This document shows, in pieces, positions 22,280 through 30,336 of a stretch of DNA of 37,005 nt; position 1 is the stretch's first letter; each line of letters starts with the position of its first letter. Where the stretch lies: the IMG/VR virus record IMGVR_UViG_3300035659_000059, positions 1-37,005 of that record; one strand, 5' to 3'. A program made the position numbers and the translations under genes. The notes below the pieces were generated by a model. The model had not been told where the DNA came from and did not search any database. It was given only the letters and a program-made list of their open reading frames with translations. The stretch is from a virus.

Positions 22280-22690
22280 GTGCAAATGCACGAGTACTAG
22301 TCGTGCAAATGCACCGGCCACAACACTAAATCGTGTAGTGGCCGGTGCAAATGCACGAGTACTAGTGGTGCAAATGCACGACTAGAACACGGGTAAAGGT
22401 GGCGCGGCTGGTCACGGCGCTGGCCGGGGTTTCTCCTCCTTCCCCCGGCCGGTTCCCCCTTCGGGTCTGAGCGCCTGCGTGTATCCATGCACGCAGGCGC
22501 TCTCTTGTGGGGAATGTACCGGTGATTTCATGTCCGCGTGCATCGGTTTACCGGTGGGGATGTGGATGGCGGCATCGCTTTACCGGTGCATTTGCACGGG
22601 TATACCGGTGCATTTGCATGGGCCCAGGGGGTTAATAAAAGAAAAAGAAACAATTGGAAGAAGGAATAAGAGATATCTCTCTTTAAGAAG
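22280..22690. other. Replication origin: palindromic iterons and AT-rich region
   Basis: GTGCAAATGCAC occurs at 22280-22291, 22303-22314, 22345-22356 and 22368-22379. Its complement GTGCATTTGCAC is at 22586-22597, and GTGCATTTGCAT at 22608-22619. The second and third sit in a near-palindrome (22303-22356) whose arms meet at GGCCAC...GTGGCC. ACCGG words flank several copies. An A-rich stretch (about 22632-22690) follows. Iterons plus AT-rich DNA beside an initiator gene is the usual plan of an origin. Confidence 0.75.
22469..22502. other. 13-bp perfect hairpin within the origin region
   Basis: GAGCGCCTGCGTG (22469-22481), 8-base loop, CACGCAGGCGCTC (22490-22502). TCTTG follows, not a clean U-run. 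It could be a terminator for the initiator operon, or a priming or cruciform site of the origin. Confidence 0.55.
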
Positions 22691-22752
22691 ACGGAGGACG
22701 AAGGACCGAGGACGGAAGGGGAAGGACGGAAGGGGAAGGACGGAGGACGGAT
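22686..22752. repeat. A/G-rich degenerate tandem repeat
   Basis: Repeated GGAAGGACGGA and GGAGGACG words make a purine-only strand of about 65 bases between the AT-rich stretch and the next promoter. This can form triplex or unusual DNA; no code in it. Confidence 0.6.
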
Positions 22753-22765
22753 TTCATCTTGACAC

Positions 22766-22794
22766 TTGACACGGCGGGGGATTTCGGTTATACT
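22766..22794 (+). promoter_or_regulatory. Strong sigma70-type promoter for the lysis genes
   Basis: TTGACA (22766-22771), 17 bp, TATACT (22789-22794). A second TTGACA lies seven bases upstream. Transcript start about 22801, 100 bases before the first lysis gene. Confidence 0.75.
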
Positions 22795-22811
22795 GTTTTC
22801 ATCACGGGAAC

Positions 22812-22836
22812 GGGCGAGCCCACGGCTTGCCCCTAC
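22812..22836 (+). repeat. REP-like palindrome in the lysis leader
   Basis: GGGCGAGCC, CAC, GGCTTGCCC, CTAC. It would fold as the first hairpin of the leader transcript. Confidence 0.6.
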
Positions 22837-22841
22837 AATTG

Positions 22842-22887
22842 AACACGCGCAATCCCAGACCCACCGGGGGGATTGCGCGTGTTTTTA
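22842..22887 (+). terminator. Terminator/attenuator between promoter and lysis genes
   Basis: AACACGCGCAATCCC (22842-22856) pairs exactly with GGGATTGCGCGTGTT (22869-22883), ending in a T-run. It sits after the promoter and before the AGGTTAAC and ATG at 22901, so most transcripts may stop here as an about 85-base RNA unless antitermination occurs. Confidence 0.7.
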
Positions 22888-22900
22888 TTTGGAGGTTAAC

Positions 22901-23263
22901 ATGCCACAGAATGTCCTCGAATTCCTCACAGCGTTTGTCTTGCAAGCCTGGTCTTACGCGGGCGTCAAGGTCATCGTTTGCCACACGCTGATCAACGTGA
23001 TCGTCGCCATCGCCGTCGCGCTCAAATCGAATTCGTTCGAGCTGGGCCGCGTCGGCGAATTTTTGATTCGGAAGCTGGCGCCGTACGTGCTGGTCTATTA
23101 CGTCGTGAAAGTCGCCGGGGAGGGCGCGGGCGTGGCCTTCCTGGCGCCGGTCGTGTGGACCGTGATCGAGGCGACATTGACGGGCGATCTGCTGGATAAC
23201 TGGGGGCGGCTCGGATTGCCGCTGCCGACGGCGATCCAACAGTTCGTGGTCAAGCATGACTGA
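22901..23263 (+). CDS. Putative holin
   Basis: 120 residues. Hydrophobic segments at about 12-45 (FVLQAWSYAGVKVIVCH, VIVAIAVAL) and 65-90 (PYVLVYYVVKVAGEG) and a short C-terminus fit a phage holin that makes membrane lesions to release or activate the lysin. The ATG at 22901 follows GGAGG. It is the first gene after the strong promoter and attenuator; a second membrane protein overlaps its end. Confidence 0.6.
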   Translation: MPQNVLEFLTAFVLQAWSYAGVKVIVCHTLINVIVAIAVALKSNSFELGRVGEFLIRKLAPYVLVYYVVKVAGEGAGVAFLAPVVWTVIEATLTGDLLDNWGRLGLPLPTAIQQFVVKHD

Positions 23264-23624
23264 AGCTGTCGAGCTCATCCACGCCGCCGAGCGGCTCGTC
23301 CGCATCGAGAGCAGCCAGGCGCAACTTGCCGATTCATTCACTCAATTGCGCGCCGAATTGACGCGCTTGCTGTCCGAGATGCGCGAGCAAACCACACAGG
23401 CGACGAGCATGGCCACCCTAATGCGCCTCGAGTGCGTACGGCGCGGGGAGCAATCCATACAGATGAGCAAATTGCTGGCGCAGCACGATGATCGCATCGA
23501 GGCGGTCGAAAAGATGGCGCCGGCGTTGCGGATTCTTTCGTGGGTCGGGACGGCGCTGGCGGGATCCATCATTGCGCTGATCTGGGCGATCATCACCGGT
23601 CGCGCGGACGTGGTGTTCAAATAA
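23256..23624 (+). CDS. Coiled-coil membrane protein of the lysis cassette
   Basis: 122 residues. Long helical coiled coil (about 5-85, IESSQAQLADSFTQLRAELT) and one C-terminal membrane helix (ILSWVGTALAGSIIALIWAI). It resembles haemolysin XhlA-like or holin-partner proteins in layout. It overlaps the holin and the next gene. Confidence 0.6.
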   Translation: MTEAVELIHAAERLVRIESSQAQLADSFTQLRAELTRLLSEMREQTTQATSMATLMRLECVRRGEQSIQMSKLLAQHDDRIEAVEKMAPALRILSWVGTALAGSIIALIWAIITGRADVVFK

Positions 23625-23902
23625 TGGCGTTGCACATTTGCCTGGCCGATGTGCTGAGACGGGAGGCCGCTGTGGATGATTTGATCGAGCAATTGGTGGG
23701 GCGGCTGGCCGAGGATGAATGCTGGCAGGGCAATCTGACGGACGACGAGCGCAAGGCGGCGCTGGATTGGGCACGCACACAACTGCGCTCGCAGGTGAAT
23801 GAATGGTTCACCGCGATGCGTGGGCGCCTGCGGTCATTGGGGGCGCTGATGAATTCAGATTGCATCGAGCGGGCTGCGGTGCTCGAGGCGTGGTTGGAGT
23901 AA
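23624..23902 (+). CDS. Small soluble protein in the lysis cassette
   Basis: 92 residues from ATG 23624 (MALHICLADVLRREAAVDDL), acidic and helical. It shares a base with the previous stop. Its stop TAA is part of a start-associated palindrome. Function unknown. Confidence 0.5.
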   Translation: MALHICLADVLRREAAVDDLIEQLVGRLAEDECWQGNLTDDERKAALDWARTQLRSQVNEWFTAMRGRLRSLGALMNSDCIERAAVLEAWLE

Positions 23903-23913
23903 TTTCGATTAGC
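23898..23913 (+). repeat. Start-associated palindrome copy 8
   Basis: AGTAAT-ttcg-ATTAGC, then GTAAC and GCGGGAGGG; 35 bases before the ATG at 23933. Confidence 0.7.
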
Positions 23914-23932
23914 GTAACTGCGGGAGGGCGCG

Positions 23933-24454
23933 ATGTTTGACCTGAACGAACTGAAGGCGATGGGATTTTTGCGGTGGCCGACCGAGACGCCGGGCCGGAT
24001 CACGGCCAAGTTTGGGGATACGGATGCGAACACGGAGCGGCCGATGCCGTGGGCCGTGGGCGGACACGAGGGTACTGATCAATCATTGCCCATCGGCGTG
24101 CCGGTGAAGGCGTGCGCGGCCGGGTACGTGGTTGAATCCGGTATGCTGCAAAATTCGGCAGGGGTCGTGGGCAGCTACGGGCTGCGGGTGGCGATTGACC
24201 ACGATCCGCCGGAGGGATTCATGCCGGCCGGATGGAAGATCCGTACCTGGTATTGCCACCTGAGCGAGTGCACGATCTCGATAGGAAATTGGGTGGATAA
24301 GGGACAGGTAATCGGCCTGAGCGGGAATACGGGATCGAGCACCGGGCCGCATCTGCACCTGATGGTGCAGTTCGTGCCGCCGCTGCCGCCGGGGTTGAAC
24401 GAGCGGCTGCGCGGGGTGCTGGACCCGCTGCTGGTCATCAAGATGCCGGAGTGA
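23933..24454 (+). CDS. M23-family peptidoglycan endopeptidase (endolysin)
   Basis: 173 residues. Metal-binding residues of lysostaphin-type peptidases are visible: H45 and D49 (GGHEGTD), H109 (WYCHLS) and H140-H142 (GPHLHL). There is no signal peptide, so it should wait for the holin next to it. It would cut peptide cross-links. A tail-lysin role is less likely given its position with the membrane proteins. Confidence 0.85.
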   Translation: MFDLNELKAMGFLRWPTETPGRITAKFGDTDANTERPMPWAVGGHEGTDQSLPIGVPVKACAAGYVVESGMLQNSAGVVGSYGLRVAIDHDPPEGFMPAGWKIRTWYCHLSECTISIGNWVDKGQVIGLSGNTGSSTGPHLHLMVQFVPPLPPGLNERLRGVLDPLLVIKMPE

Positions 24455-24459
24455 GATGA

Positions 24460-24627
24460 ATGCCAAAGTTTCAAAGTAATTATTGGCGGGCACATCGTTG
24501 CGAGATTCGCAAGAGCATCATCAGAACGATCAAGCAACATAACTATGGGAATCGCCCGCCAGTGAGGAAACAAATCACGCCCCCGGTCGCGCGTCGAATC
24601 ATGCAGGTTCCGCTGCGAAGGAAGTAA
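24460..24627 (+). CDS. Small basic protein
   Basis: 55 residues, Arg/Lys-rich (MPKFQSNYWRAHRCEIRKSI), AT-richer than neighbours. It lies between endolysin and terminase small subunit. Unknown role. Confidence 0.45.
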   Translation: MPKFQSNYWRAHRCEIRKSIIRTIKQHNYGNRPPVRKQITPPVARRIMQVPLRRK

Positions 24628-24643
24628 TCCCCTTCGAGGGGAT
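24627..24643 (+). other. Short hairpin before the terminase genes
   Basis: ATCCCCT, TCG, AGGGGAT: 7-bp stem. A similar CCCCT/AGGGG hairpin is at about 34577-34590, also directly before a start-associated palindrome. Confidence 0.5.
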
Positions 24644-24656
24644 AATGTTCATTACC
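24641..24656 (+). repeat. Start-associated palindrome copy 9
   Basis: GATAAT-gttc-ATTACC, then TTTAC and TGTGGG; 29 bases before ATG 24670 or 32 before the second ATG 24673. Confidence 0.7.
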
Positions 24657-24669
24657 TTTACTGTGTGGG

Positions 24670-25296
24670 ATGATGAAAAAGAGAGTCCAACCTAAACGAG
24701 CCAGACGCGCGCTCCAGGTGCAGTTGCAACTGTTTGACGCCGGGGCGGACGAGGGCGCGGGGCGCGTGATCCTGGATGCGCTGGACGAATTCTTGAAGGA
24801 CAAACCGGCGTGGCGGGATGGGTTTGATTTTCTGGTGTCGAACAATATCGCATCGAGGGATGCGCTCGTCGTCACGTGGATGTCGCTGAGCAAGAAACAG
24901 CGGGGGCCGTTCAAGACGCGCGAGGAGTTTGCACAGAACGTGATGGGCGTGTGCCGGGCGGTGACGTATCAGTGGGAGAGCCGGGCGCAGTACAAGTTGT
25001 TCGGGAAGGCGGTCACGTTCGACGAGATGGCGGAGGTGCTGCGGCTGAAGCGGATGCTGGATGGGATCGGCGACGTGGACGAGACGCTGCATCGTGGGGC
25101 GATGAAGGTGATGCCCTCGCCGGGATGGGTGAGGCTGTACTATCAGCGGGCGGGGGTGTTGGAGGATGTGGAGCACGTCAAGTTGGCCAACGAGGGCGGC
25201 CAACCGCTCGAGATCAAGCGCGCGGACGAATTGAGCGATGATGAACTTGCAACCATCGCAGGCCGAGGCGGCCGAGGAGCTGCTGAGGCGGCGTGA
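24670..25296 (+). CDS. terS: Probable terminase small subunit
   Basis: 208 residues. Basic N-terminus (KKRVQPKRARRALQVQLQLF), then helical segments (FKTREEFAQNVMGVCRAVTY, TFDEMAEVLRLKRMLDG). It precedes and overlaps the large terminase gene by 59 bases, the usual position of the DNA-recognition subunit. The assignment is by position; no clear helix-turn-helix was proven. Confidence 0.6.
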   Translation: MMKKRVQPKRARRALQVQLQLFDAGADEGAGRVILDALDEFLKDKPAWRDGFDFLVSNNIASRDALVVTWMSLSKKQRGPFKTREEFAQNVMGVCRAVTYQWESRAQYKLFGKAVTFDEMAEVLRLKRMLDGIGDVDETLHRGAMKVMPSPGWVRLYYQRAGVLEDVEHVKLANEGGQPLEIKRADELSDDELATIAGRGGRGAAEAA

Positions 25297-26686
25297 GGCG
25301 CGTAAGCGCCTGGTGAACTTTACCAACTATACATTCCCGCAATATGTGGCTGAACCGGCGCACGAACTGATCGCCGAGACGCTCGACCAGGTGGTGGAGG
25401 GGCGGCTTGCGCGCGTGATGTTTTTCGCGCCACCGCAGCACGGGAAGTCCGAGCTGGTGAGCGTGCGGTTGCCGGCGTATTGGCTGGGGCGGCGGTCCGA
25501 CGATCCGATCATCCTGACGAGTTATGCGGCGAGCCTGGCTGAGGACAAATCGCGCCAGGCGCGGCGGATCGTCGAGAGTGAGGAATACCAGCGGCTCTTT
25601 TTCGAGGTGGGCACGCCGCGCGATTCGCGCTCGGTGGGGCATTGGACCATCGAGGGCAGGCGCGGCGGGATGCTGGCCGCGGGCGTCGGCGGCCCGATCA
25701 CTGGCCACGGGGCGGCGCTTGGCATCATTGACGATCCGTTCGAGAACTGGGAGCAGGCGCAGTCTCAGACGATGCGCGACAAGGTGTGGGACTGGTGGAA
25801 GTCTACCTTTCGCACGCGCATCTGGGAGAACGGCGCGATCGTCCTGGTGATGAGCCGCTGGCACGAAGATGATCTGGCCGGGCGGCTGATCGGCGAGCAG
25901 GGCGACGAGTGGACGATCATCCGCCTGCCCGCATTGGCCGAGGCGCAGGATGAGCGCGACGAGAGCAATAAGCGGCTCAAGCTGGCGACTGGATTGGGCG
26001 ATGCGCTGGGGCGCGCGCCGGGCGAGCCGCTGTGCCCGCGACGATTCAGCCGAAATGCGCTCGACGCGATCAAGCGCGACGTGGGTAGCCAGGTATGGAA
26101 TGCCGAGTATCAAGGCGTGCCGCGCGCGCCCGAGGGCAACCGATTCAAGCGGGCCTGGTTCTCGATTGTGCGTGCTGCGCCAGTCAATGCTCGGCGGATA
26201 CGTTATTGGGACAAGGCAGGCACATCCGGAGGCGGCAAGTTCACGGCGGGTGTGTTGATCGCCGAGGCGGACAAGCATTATTACATCGAGGACGTCGTGC
26301 GCGGGCAGTGGTCGGCGTTCGAGCGCGAGAACACGATCTTGCAAACGGCCAAGCTCGACACCCAGCGCGGGCACGTAGTGATCTGGCACGAGCAAGAGCC
26401 GGGCAGCGGTGGCAAAGACAGCGCAGACGCGACGACGAGTAACCTGGCCGGATTCACGGTGCACGCGGATCGGCCCACGGGCGACAAGGACGTGCGGATG
26501 GAGCCGTTCGCGGCTCAGGCGGAAGCGGGAAATGTTTTTCTGGTCGAGGGCGCGTGGAATCAGGCCTGGCTGGAGGAGATTTGCGCGATCCCCAGCGGGG
26601 CGTTCCGCGACCAGGCTGACGGGACATCGGGCGCGTTCAACAAATTGGCGGGCGCGCGCCACACTGGCTTTTCATACGAGTATTGA
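25238..26686 (+). CDS. terL: Terminase large subunit
   Basis: 482 residues. ATPase motifs: Walker A APPQHGKSE (64-72), Walker B LGIIDDP (161-167), and MSRWHEDD after it. The nuclease half opens with RYWDKAGTS (D325), typical of the RNase H-like domain. It pumps DNA into the prohead and cuts it. Bases 25379-25434 are copied exactly at 12053-12108. Confidence 0.92.
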   Translation: MMNLQPSQAEAAEELLRRREARKRLVNFTNYTFPQYVAEPAHELIAETLDQVVEGRLARVMFFAPPQHGKSELVSVRLPAYWLGRRSDDPIILTSYAASLAEDKSRQARRIVESEEYQRLFFEVGTPRDSRSVGHWTIEGRRGGMLAAGVGGPITGHGAALGIIDDPFENWEQAQSQTMRDKVWDWWKSTFRTRIWENGAIVLVMSRWHEDDLAGRLIGEQGDEWTIIRLPALAEAQDERDESNKRLKLATGLGDALGRAPGEPLCPRRFSRNALDAIKRDVGSQVWNAEYQGVPRAPEGNRFKRAWFSIVRAAPVNARRIRYWDKAGTSGGGKFTAGVLIAEADKHYYIEDVVRGQWSAFERENTILQTAKLDTQRGHVVIWHEQEPGSGGKDSADATTSNLAGFTVHADRPTGDKDVRMEPFAAQAEAGNVFLVEGAWNQAWLEEICAIPSGAFRDQADGTSGAFNKLAGARHTGFSYEY

Positions 26687-26688
26687 TA

Positions 26689-28095
26689 ATGACAATTAGC
26701 ATCACAGAACTGGCTTACCTGCAGTGGCTGCTGGGCGAGGAAAAGACTCAGCAGAAAAACATCTTGCGGGCGCGCGAATATTATGACGGCGATCAGGACG
26801 TGCGGCTGACGGACCGCCAGCGCCAGTATCTCGGCTTCGAAAAGGGCGGCGAATTCTGCTTGAATTATTGCGGCGACGTGGTGGATTCGGTCGTCGAGCG
26901 ATTGCAAATCAAATCGTTCGCGGCGCCGGAGCAGGCGGTCAGTGAGTGGACCACCAAAACGTGGATGCTCAACCGGATGGACGCCGGGCAGCGCAATGTC
27001 CACGCGGGGGCTGTTCTGGATGGAGAGCATTTCATGATCGTGGACTGGGACGCGACGACCAGGCGCATTCGATTCTATCCTCATCCACGCTACACTGATC
27101 CGAGCGTCGAGGGCACCGGGTTCGGGTGCAAGGCGCATTATCCTGACGGCGATTCGAGCCAAGAAATGGAATTTGCGAGCAAGCGCTGGACCGAGACGAC
27201 GGTGGACGAGTCCAAGCAGCGGCGGACGCTGCAGCGGATGACATTATATTATCCTGACCGGATCGAGAAATACGTGATGGGCAAAGGCGGCGAGTGGGTT
27301 GAATTCAGCGAGCCGGGTCAGGCGTGGCCGGTGCGGTGGGTTGACCAGGCTGGCAAACCGCTCGGCATTCCGGTGATCCATTTTCGGAATCCGGCGCTAC
27401 GGAGTGAACTGTGGAATGCGTTCTATGTCCAGGATGCCATCAATAAGACGGCGCTGGATTTGCTGGCGGCGGGCGACACGGCGGGCTTTCGTATCTTGTT
27501 TGCGCACGGATGGCTCGCAACGACAGATGGAAAGGATCCGGCCAGCGATGGAAGTAACCTGTTCAAGATCGCGCCGGGGCAGATCATTGGCTCGCCGGCT
27601 GCGGATGCCGGGCTGGATGCGATCGAGCCGACGGACCTGTCGAAGCTCGAGGACGTGCTGAATGGCTGGATCATGCGCCTGGCGCAGGTGACGGGGACGC
27701 CGGTCAGCCGCTTCCAGATGACGAAGCAGATCGCGGCGGAGGGGACACTCAAGCAGCAGGAATCAAAACTGATCGCCAAGGTCGAGGACCGGCAGGTGAC
27801 GTTCGGGAATGCGTGGGAGGATTGCCTGGACGTGGCGCGGCGGATGGCGAACACGTTCGGCGCGGCGGGGCTGGATGAGGAGGCGCAGATCGAGAGCCAG
27901 TGGAACCCGGCGGCGGTGCGGGATGAGTCGGCGGAACTGGAGCGGATCGCGCTGAAGCGGGAGAAACTGCAGGTGCCACTCTTCCAGGCTTGGGCGGAGG
28001 CGGGGTATAGCCCAGAGCAGATTGTCAAGATGTTGGCGAGTCCAGAGATCCAGAATCTGACGTTCGCGACCTATCCGGGGGCGACCGGTGGCTGA
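26689..28095 (+). CDS. Portal protein
   Basis: 468 residues from ATG 26689. Features of the SPP1 gp6-type portal: an early NYCGDVVDSVVERL, GEHFMIVDWD, FHFRNPAL-like IPVIHFRNPALRSELW, and a helical clip/crown region (QDAINKTALDLLAAGD, EGTLKQQESKLIAKVE). It forms the dodecameric gate for DNA at one capsid vertex. It sits between large terminase and the MuF-type protein, as in many siphoviruses. Confidence 0.85.
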   Translation: MTISITELAYLQWLLGEEKTQQKNILRAREYYDGDQDVRLTDRQRQYLGFEKGGEFCLNYCGDVVDSVVERLQIKSFAAPEQAVSEWTTKTWMLNRMDAGQRNVHAGAVLDGEHFMIVDWDATTRRIRFYPHPRYTDPSVEGTGFGCKAHYPDGDSSQEMEFASKRWTETTVDESKQRRTLQRMTLYYPDRIEKYVMGKGGEWVEFSEPGQAWPVRWVDQAGKPLGIPVIHFRNPALRSELWNAFYVQDAINKTALDLLAAGDTAGFRILFAHGWLATTDGKDPASDGSNLFKIAPGQIIGSPAADAGLDAIEPTDLSKLEDVLNGWIMRLAQVTGTPVSRFQMTKQIAAEGTLKQQESKLIAKVEDRQVTFGNAWEDCLDVARRMANTFGAAGLDEEAQIESQWNPAAVRDESAELERIALKREKLQVPLFQAWAEAGYSPEQIVKMLASPEIQNLTFATYPGATGG

Positions 28096-28807
28096 TCTGG
28101 CTGGACGCAGCGGATGGGAGGAGCGATTGCGGGCGGCGATCGCGGGCTTGCAGCCGGGGCAGTTGCAGCGGCTGATGGCCGAGATGCGGCTGCGGAAGGA
28201 TCTGAAGGGCGCCGATGTGCCCGAGGAATTGTGGGCGCAGTTCAATGCAGAGACGCGGGCGGCGATCGAGCCGATTCTGACGCAGGTGTTTATCGAGTCG
28301 GCGGTGACGGCGGCGGCAGCCTATCCGACGCTGGCGGTGGATTGGACGCTGATCAATGTGCGGGCGGCGGAGTGGGCGACAAGGTATGCGTTCGACCTGG
28401 TGAAACTGATTGACAGCACGACCCGAGACGGGTTGCAGGCTGCGATCAGCAACTATTTTCAGACGCCTGAATCAATGGGTGATCTGCGAGCGGCGATTGC
28501 AAAGTTCATCCCGACGATCCAGGACAAATTGGGGCGGACGCTATACGCGACGACGCGCGCGGAGATGATCGCGACGACTGAGGTGACGCGGGCGGCGACG
28601 CAGGGGGAACTGGCGTGGGTGCGGGAGATCAAGGTGGACAATCCGGGGATCAAGATGCGGGAGATCTGGCAGACGAATCAGGACGAGCTGGTGTGCCCCG
28701 AGTGCGGTCCGCGCCAGGGGAAGATGATCGAGGGGCACGATTTCCCGCCGGCGCATCCACGGTGCCGATGCTGGACGAACACGGAGATCGCGGGGATTCG
28801 GTCATAG
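28088..28807 (+). CDS. MuF-like minor head protein
   Basis: 239 residues; GTG start inside the portal 3' end. The C-terminal half shows the MuF pattern: ARAEMIATTEVTRA, REIWQTNQDELVCPECGPRQ and PPAHPRCRCW. These proteins join head assembly next to the portal. There is no toxin domain behind it. Confidence 0.85.
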   Translation: MADLAGRSGWEERLRAAIAGLQPGQLQRLMAEMRLRKDLKGADVPEELWAQFNAETRAAIEPILTQVFIESAVTAAAAYPTLAVDWTLINVRAAEWATRYAFDLVKLIDSTTRDGLQAAISNYFQTPESMGDLRAAIAKFIPTIQDKLGRTLYATTRAEMIATTEVTRAATQGELAWVREIKVDNPGIKMREIWQTNQDELVCPECGPRQGKMIEGHDFPPAHPRCRCWTNTEIAGIRS

Positions 28808-28822
28808 ACAGATGACCGTTTC

Positions 28823-28838
28823 GGTAATGCGGGTTAGC
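28823..28838 (+). repeat. Start-associated palindrome copy 10
   Basis: GGTAAT-gcgg-GTTAGC, then CGTAC and AGAGG; 32 bases before ATG 28855. Confidence 0.75.
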
Positions 28839-28854
28839 CGTACAGAGGTGAGCG

Positions 28855-29232
28855 ATGGCTGAGGAAGCGAAGGTCCCGAGCGGGTGGGTGGATGAGGCGT
28901 GGGACGGCAGCGCAGGGCAGTGGGCCAGCGCGGCGGAGTACGCGGACGCCTGCCTGATCAATTTGAATGAAGGGGCGCGCGACCAGTGGACGAAGGAACT
29001 GGCGATGCTGCCCTATAAGAACCCGAATGGCAAGACGAACGTGCGCGGCGTGATGGCGTGCGCAGGCGGACGGGGGCTGATGCGGGTGCAGAGGCCGGCG
29101 GGCGTGTCCGCGGACATGTGGTCGGCGGCGAAGCGGAAGGCGGCGAAGAAGTTGGTCGGCTTGTATGACGACATGGGCCGCCAGGCGCCGCCGGTGATCT
29201 ATCGCGCGGCTGGAATGAAGATTCCGCAGTGA
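28855..29232 (+). CDS. Head-module protein, unknown function
   Basis: 125 residues. LAMLPYKNPNGKTNVRGVMA and SAAKRKAAKKLVGLYDD resemble the domain found near phage capsid and protease genes that begins with a residue list for peptide, ranges and helical repeats. It lies between the MuF-like gene and the scaffold. No protease gene was recognised in this genome. Confidence 0.5.
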   Translation: MAEEAKVPSGWVDEAWDGSAGQWASAAEYADACLINLNEGARDQWTKELAMLPYKNPNGKTNVRGVMACAGGRGLMRVQRPAGVSADMWSAAKRKAAKKLVGLYDDMGRQAPPVIYRAAGMKIPQ

Positions 29233-29262
29233 TGCGGTGAAAATTCTACAAGGGAGGTCGAG

Positions 29263-29862
29263 ATGGCCGAGGGACAAATTGTCAGTACGGGCGGGATGCC
29301 CAATACCGATGCTGCCGGCGAGACGCCAGCGGCTGTGACAGTGCAACCTACGACGACGACGCCGACTGCTGAGGAATTTCAGGCGCAACTCGACGAGATG
29401 CGCAAGCAATTGAAGGCGGTCAACGCCGAGTCGGCAGGACGCCGGAAGAAACTCGAGGAGATCGAGGCGGCGGAGGCCAAGCGGAAACAGGCTGAACTGA
29501 GCGAGGTGGATCAGCTCAAAGCCAAACTGGCCGTGCAGGAAAAGGCGCGGCTGGAGGCTGAGGCCAAGATGAGTGAGGCGCTCATCCAGCACGCGGTCGA
29601 GATGATCGCGGCGGGGATGAAGTTCCATAAACCTGCAGTCGCTTATGCGCTGCTCGACCTGGCCGGGATATCTATCGGCGAGGATGGCAAGGTGACCGGC
29701 GCGGAGGATGCACTCAAAAAGCTGGTCAAAGAGCATTCATATCTCGTGGATACTGGCGCGACGGCGGCGCCGGAGACGGATGCGAGCATACGCGGGAGCG
29801 GCAGGCCCGATCCGAAGTATGCTGAGGATATCCGCAAGCGATATCGAATTCCAACAGGATAG
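29263..29862 (+). CDS. Scaffolding protein
   Basis: 199 residues, acidic, Ala/Glu/Lys-rich with a central coiled coil (about 40-105, FQAQLDEMRKQLKAVNAESA) and a basic C-terminus (KYAEDIRKRYRIPTG), which in scaffolds contacts the capsid. It lies upstream of the capsid gene. AGGGAGGTCGAG is the ribosome site. Confidence 0.75.
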   Translation: MAEGQIVSTGGMPNTDAAGETPAAVTVQPTTTTPTAEEFQAQLDEMRKQLKAVNAESAGRRKKLEEIEAAEAKRKQAELSEVDQLKAKLAVQEKARLEAEAKMSEALIQHAVEMIAAGMKFHKPAVAYALLDLAGISIGEDGKVTGAEDALKKLVKEHSYLVDTGATAAPETDASIRGSGRPDPKYAEDIRKRYRIPTG

Positions 29863-29871
29863 GAGGCCAAG

Positions 29872-30297
29872 ATGGCCAATGAGGTTACGGTTACTATAGC
29901 TGACGTGCGCCCGTTGACGGGCGCGGTGATCCGCCGGGCACAAGCCGGGGAGGCGCTGGCATTCGGCGATGTCGTGTACATCTCGAGCGCGACGGGCGAC
30001 ATTCCGATTGTGTCCAAGTGCGTGCCGGGCACGCTGGCGACCGGCCACGCTTACGGCATCGTCGTATCGGGCAACCTGGGCAATACCAGTGTGGCGTCCG
30101 GCGAGGCCTGCGACGTGGTGGTGCTCGGGCCTGTCACCGGTTACAGCGGGATGACGCCGGGCGCGACGATCTGGGCGAGCAGCGACTCGTCGGGCAGGCT
30201 CTCGACGGCGGTCGGCGCGAAATCGTGCATCCTGGGCGTGGCGGAGAGCGCCACGACCGTTCTCGTGCGGCCGGCTCAGGTCGTGCGAGCTACTTAA
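29872..30297 (+). CDS. Head decoration-like protein 1
   Basis: 141 residues, beta-rich (GDVVYISSATGDIP, GEACDVVVLGPVTGYSGM), ending GVAESATTVLVRP. Together with its tandem copy it lies just before the capsid gene, the usual site of a decoration or DUF2190-like protein. About 70% of residues look shared with copy 2. Confidence 0.65.
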   Translation: MANEVTVTIADVRPLTGAVIRRAQAGEALAFGDVVYISSATGDIPIVSKCVPGTLATGHAYGIVVSGNLGNTSVASGEACDVVVLGPVTGYSGMTPGATIWASSDSSGRLSTAVGAKSCILGVAESATTVLVRPAQVVRAT

Positions 30298-30322
30298 GGG
30301 CAGGCAGAAGGCTTACCCCTAC
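30298..30322 (+). repeat. REP-like palindrome (imperfect)
   Basis: GGGCAGGC...GCTTACCCCTAC between the two decoration-like genes; the stem has mismatches. Confidence 0.5.
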
Positions 30323-30336
30323 AGGTGAGGTGAGGA

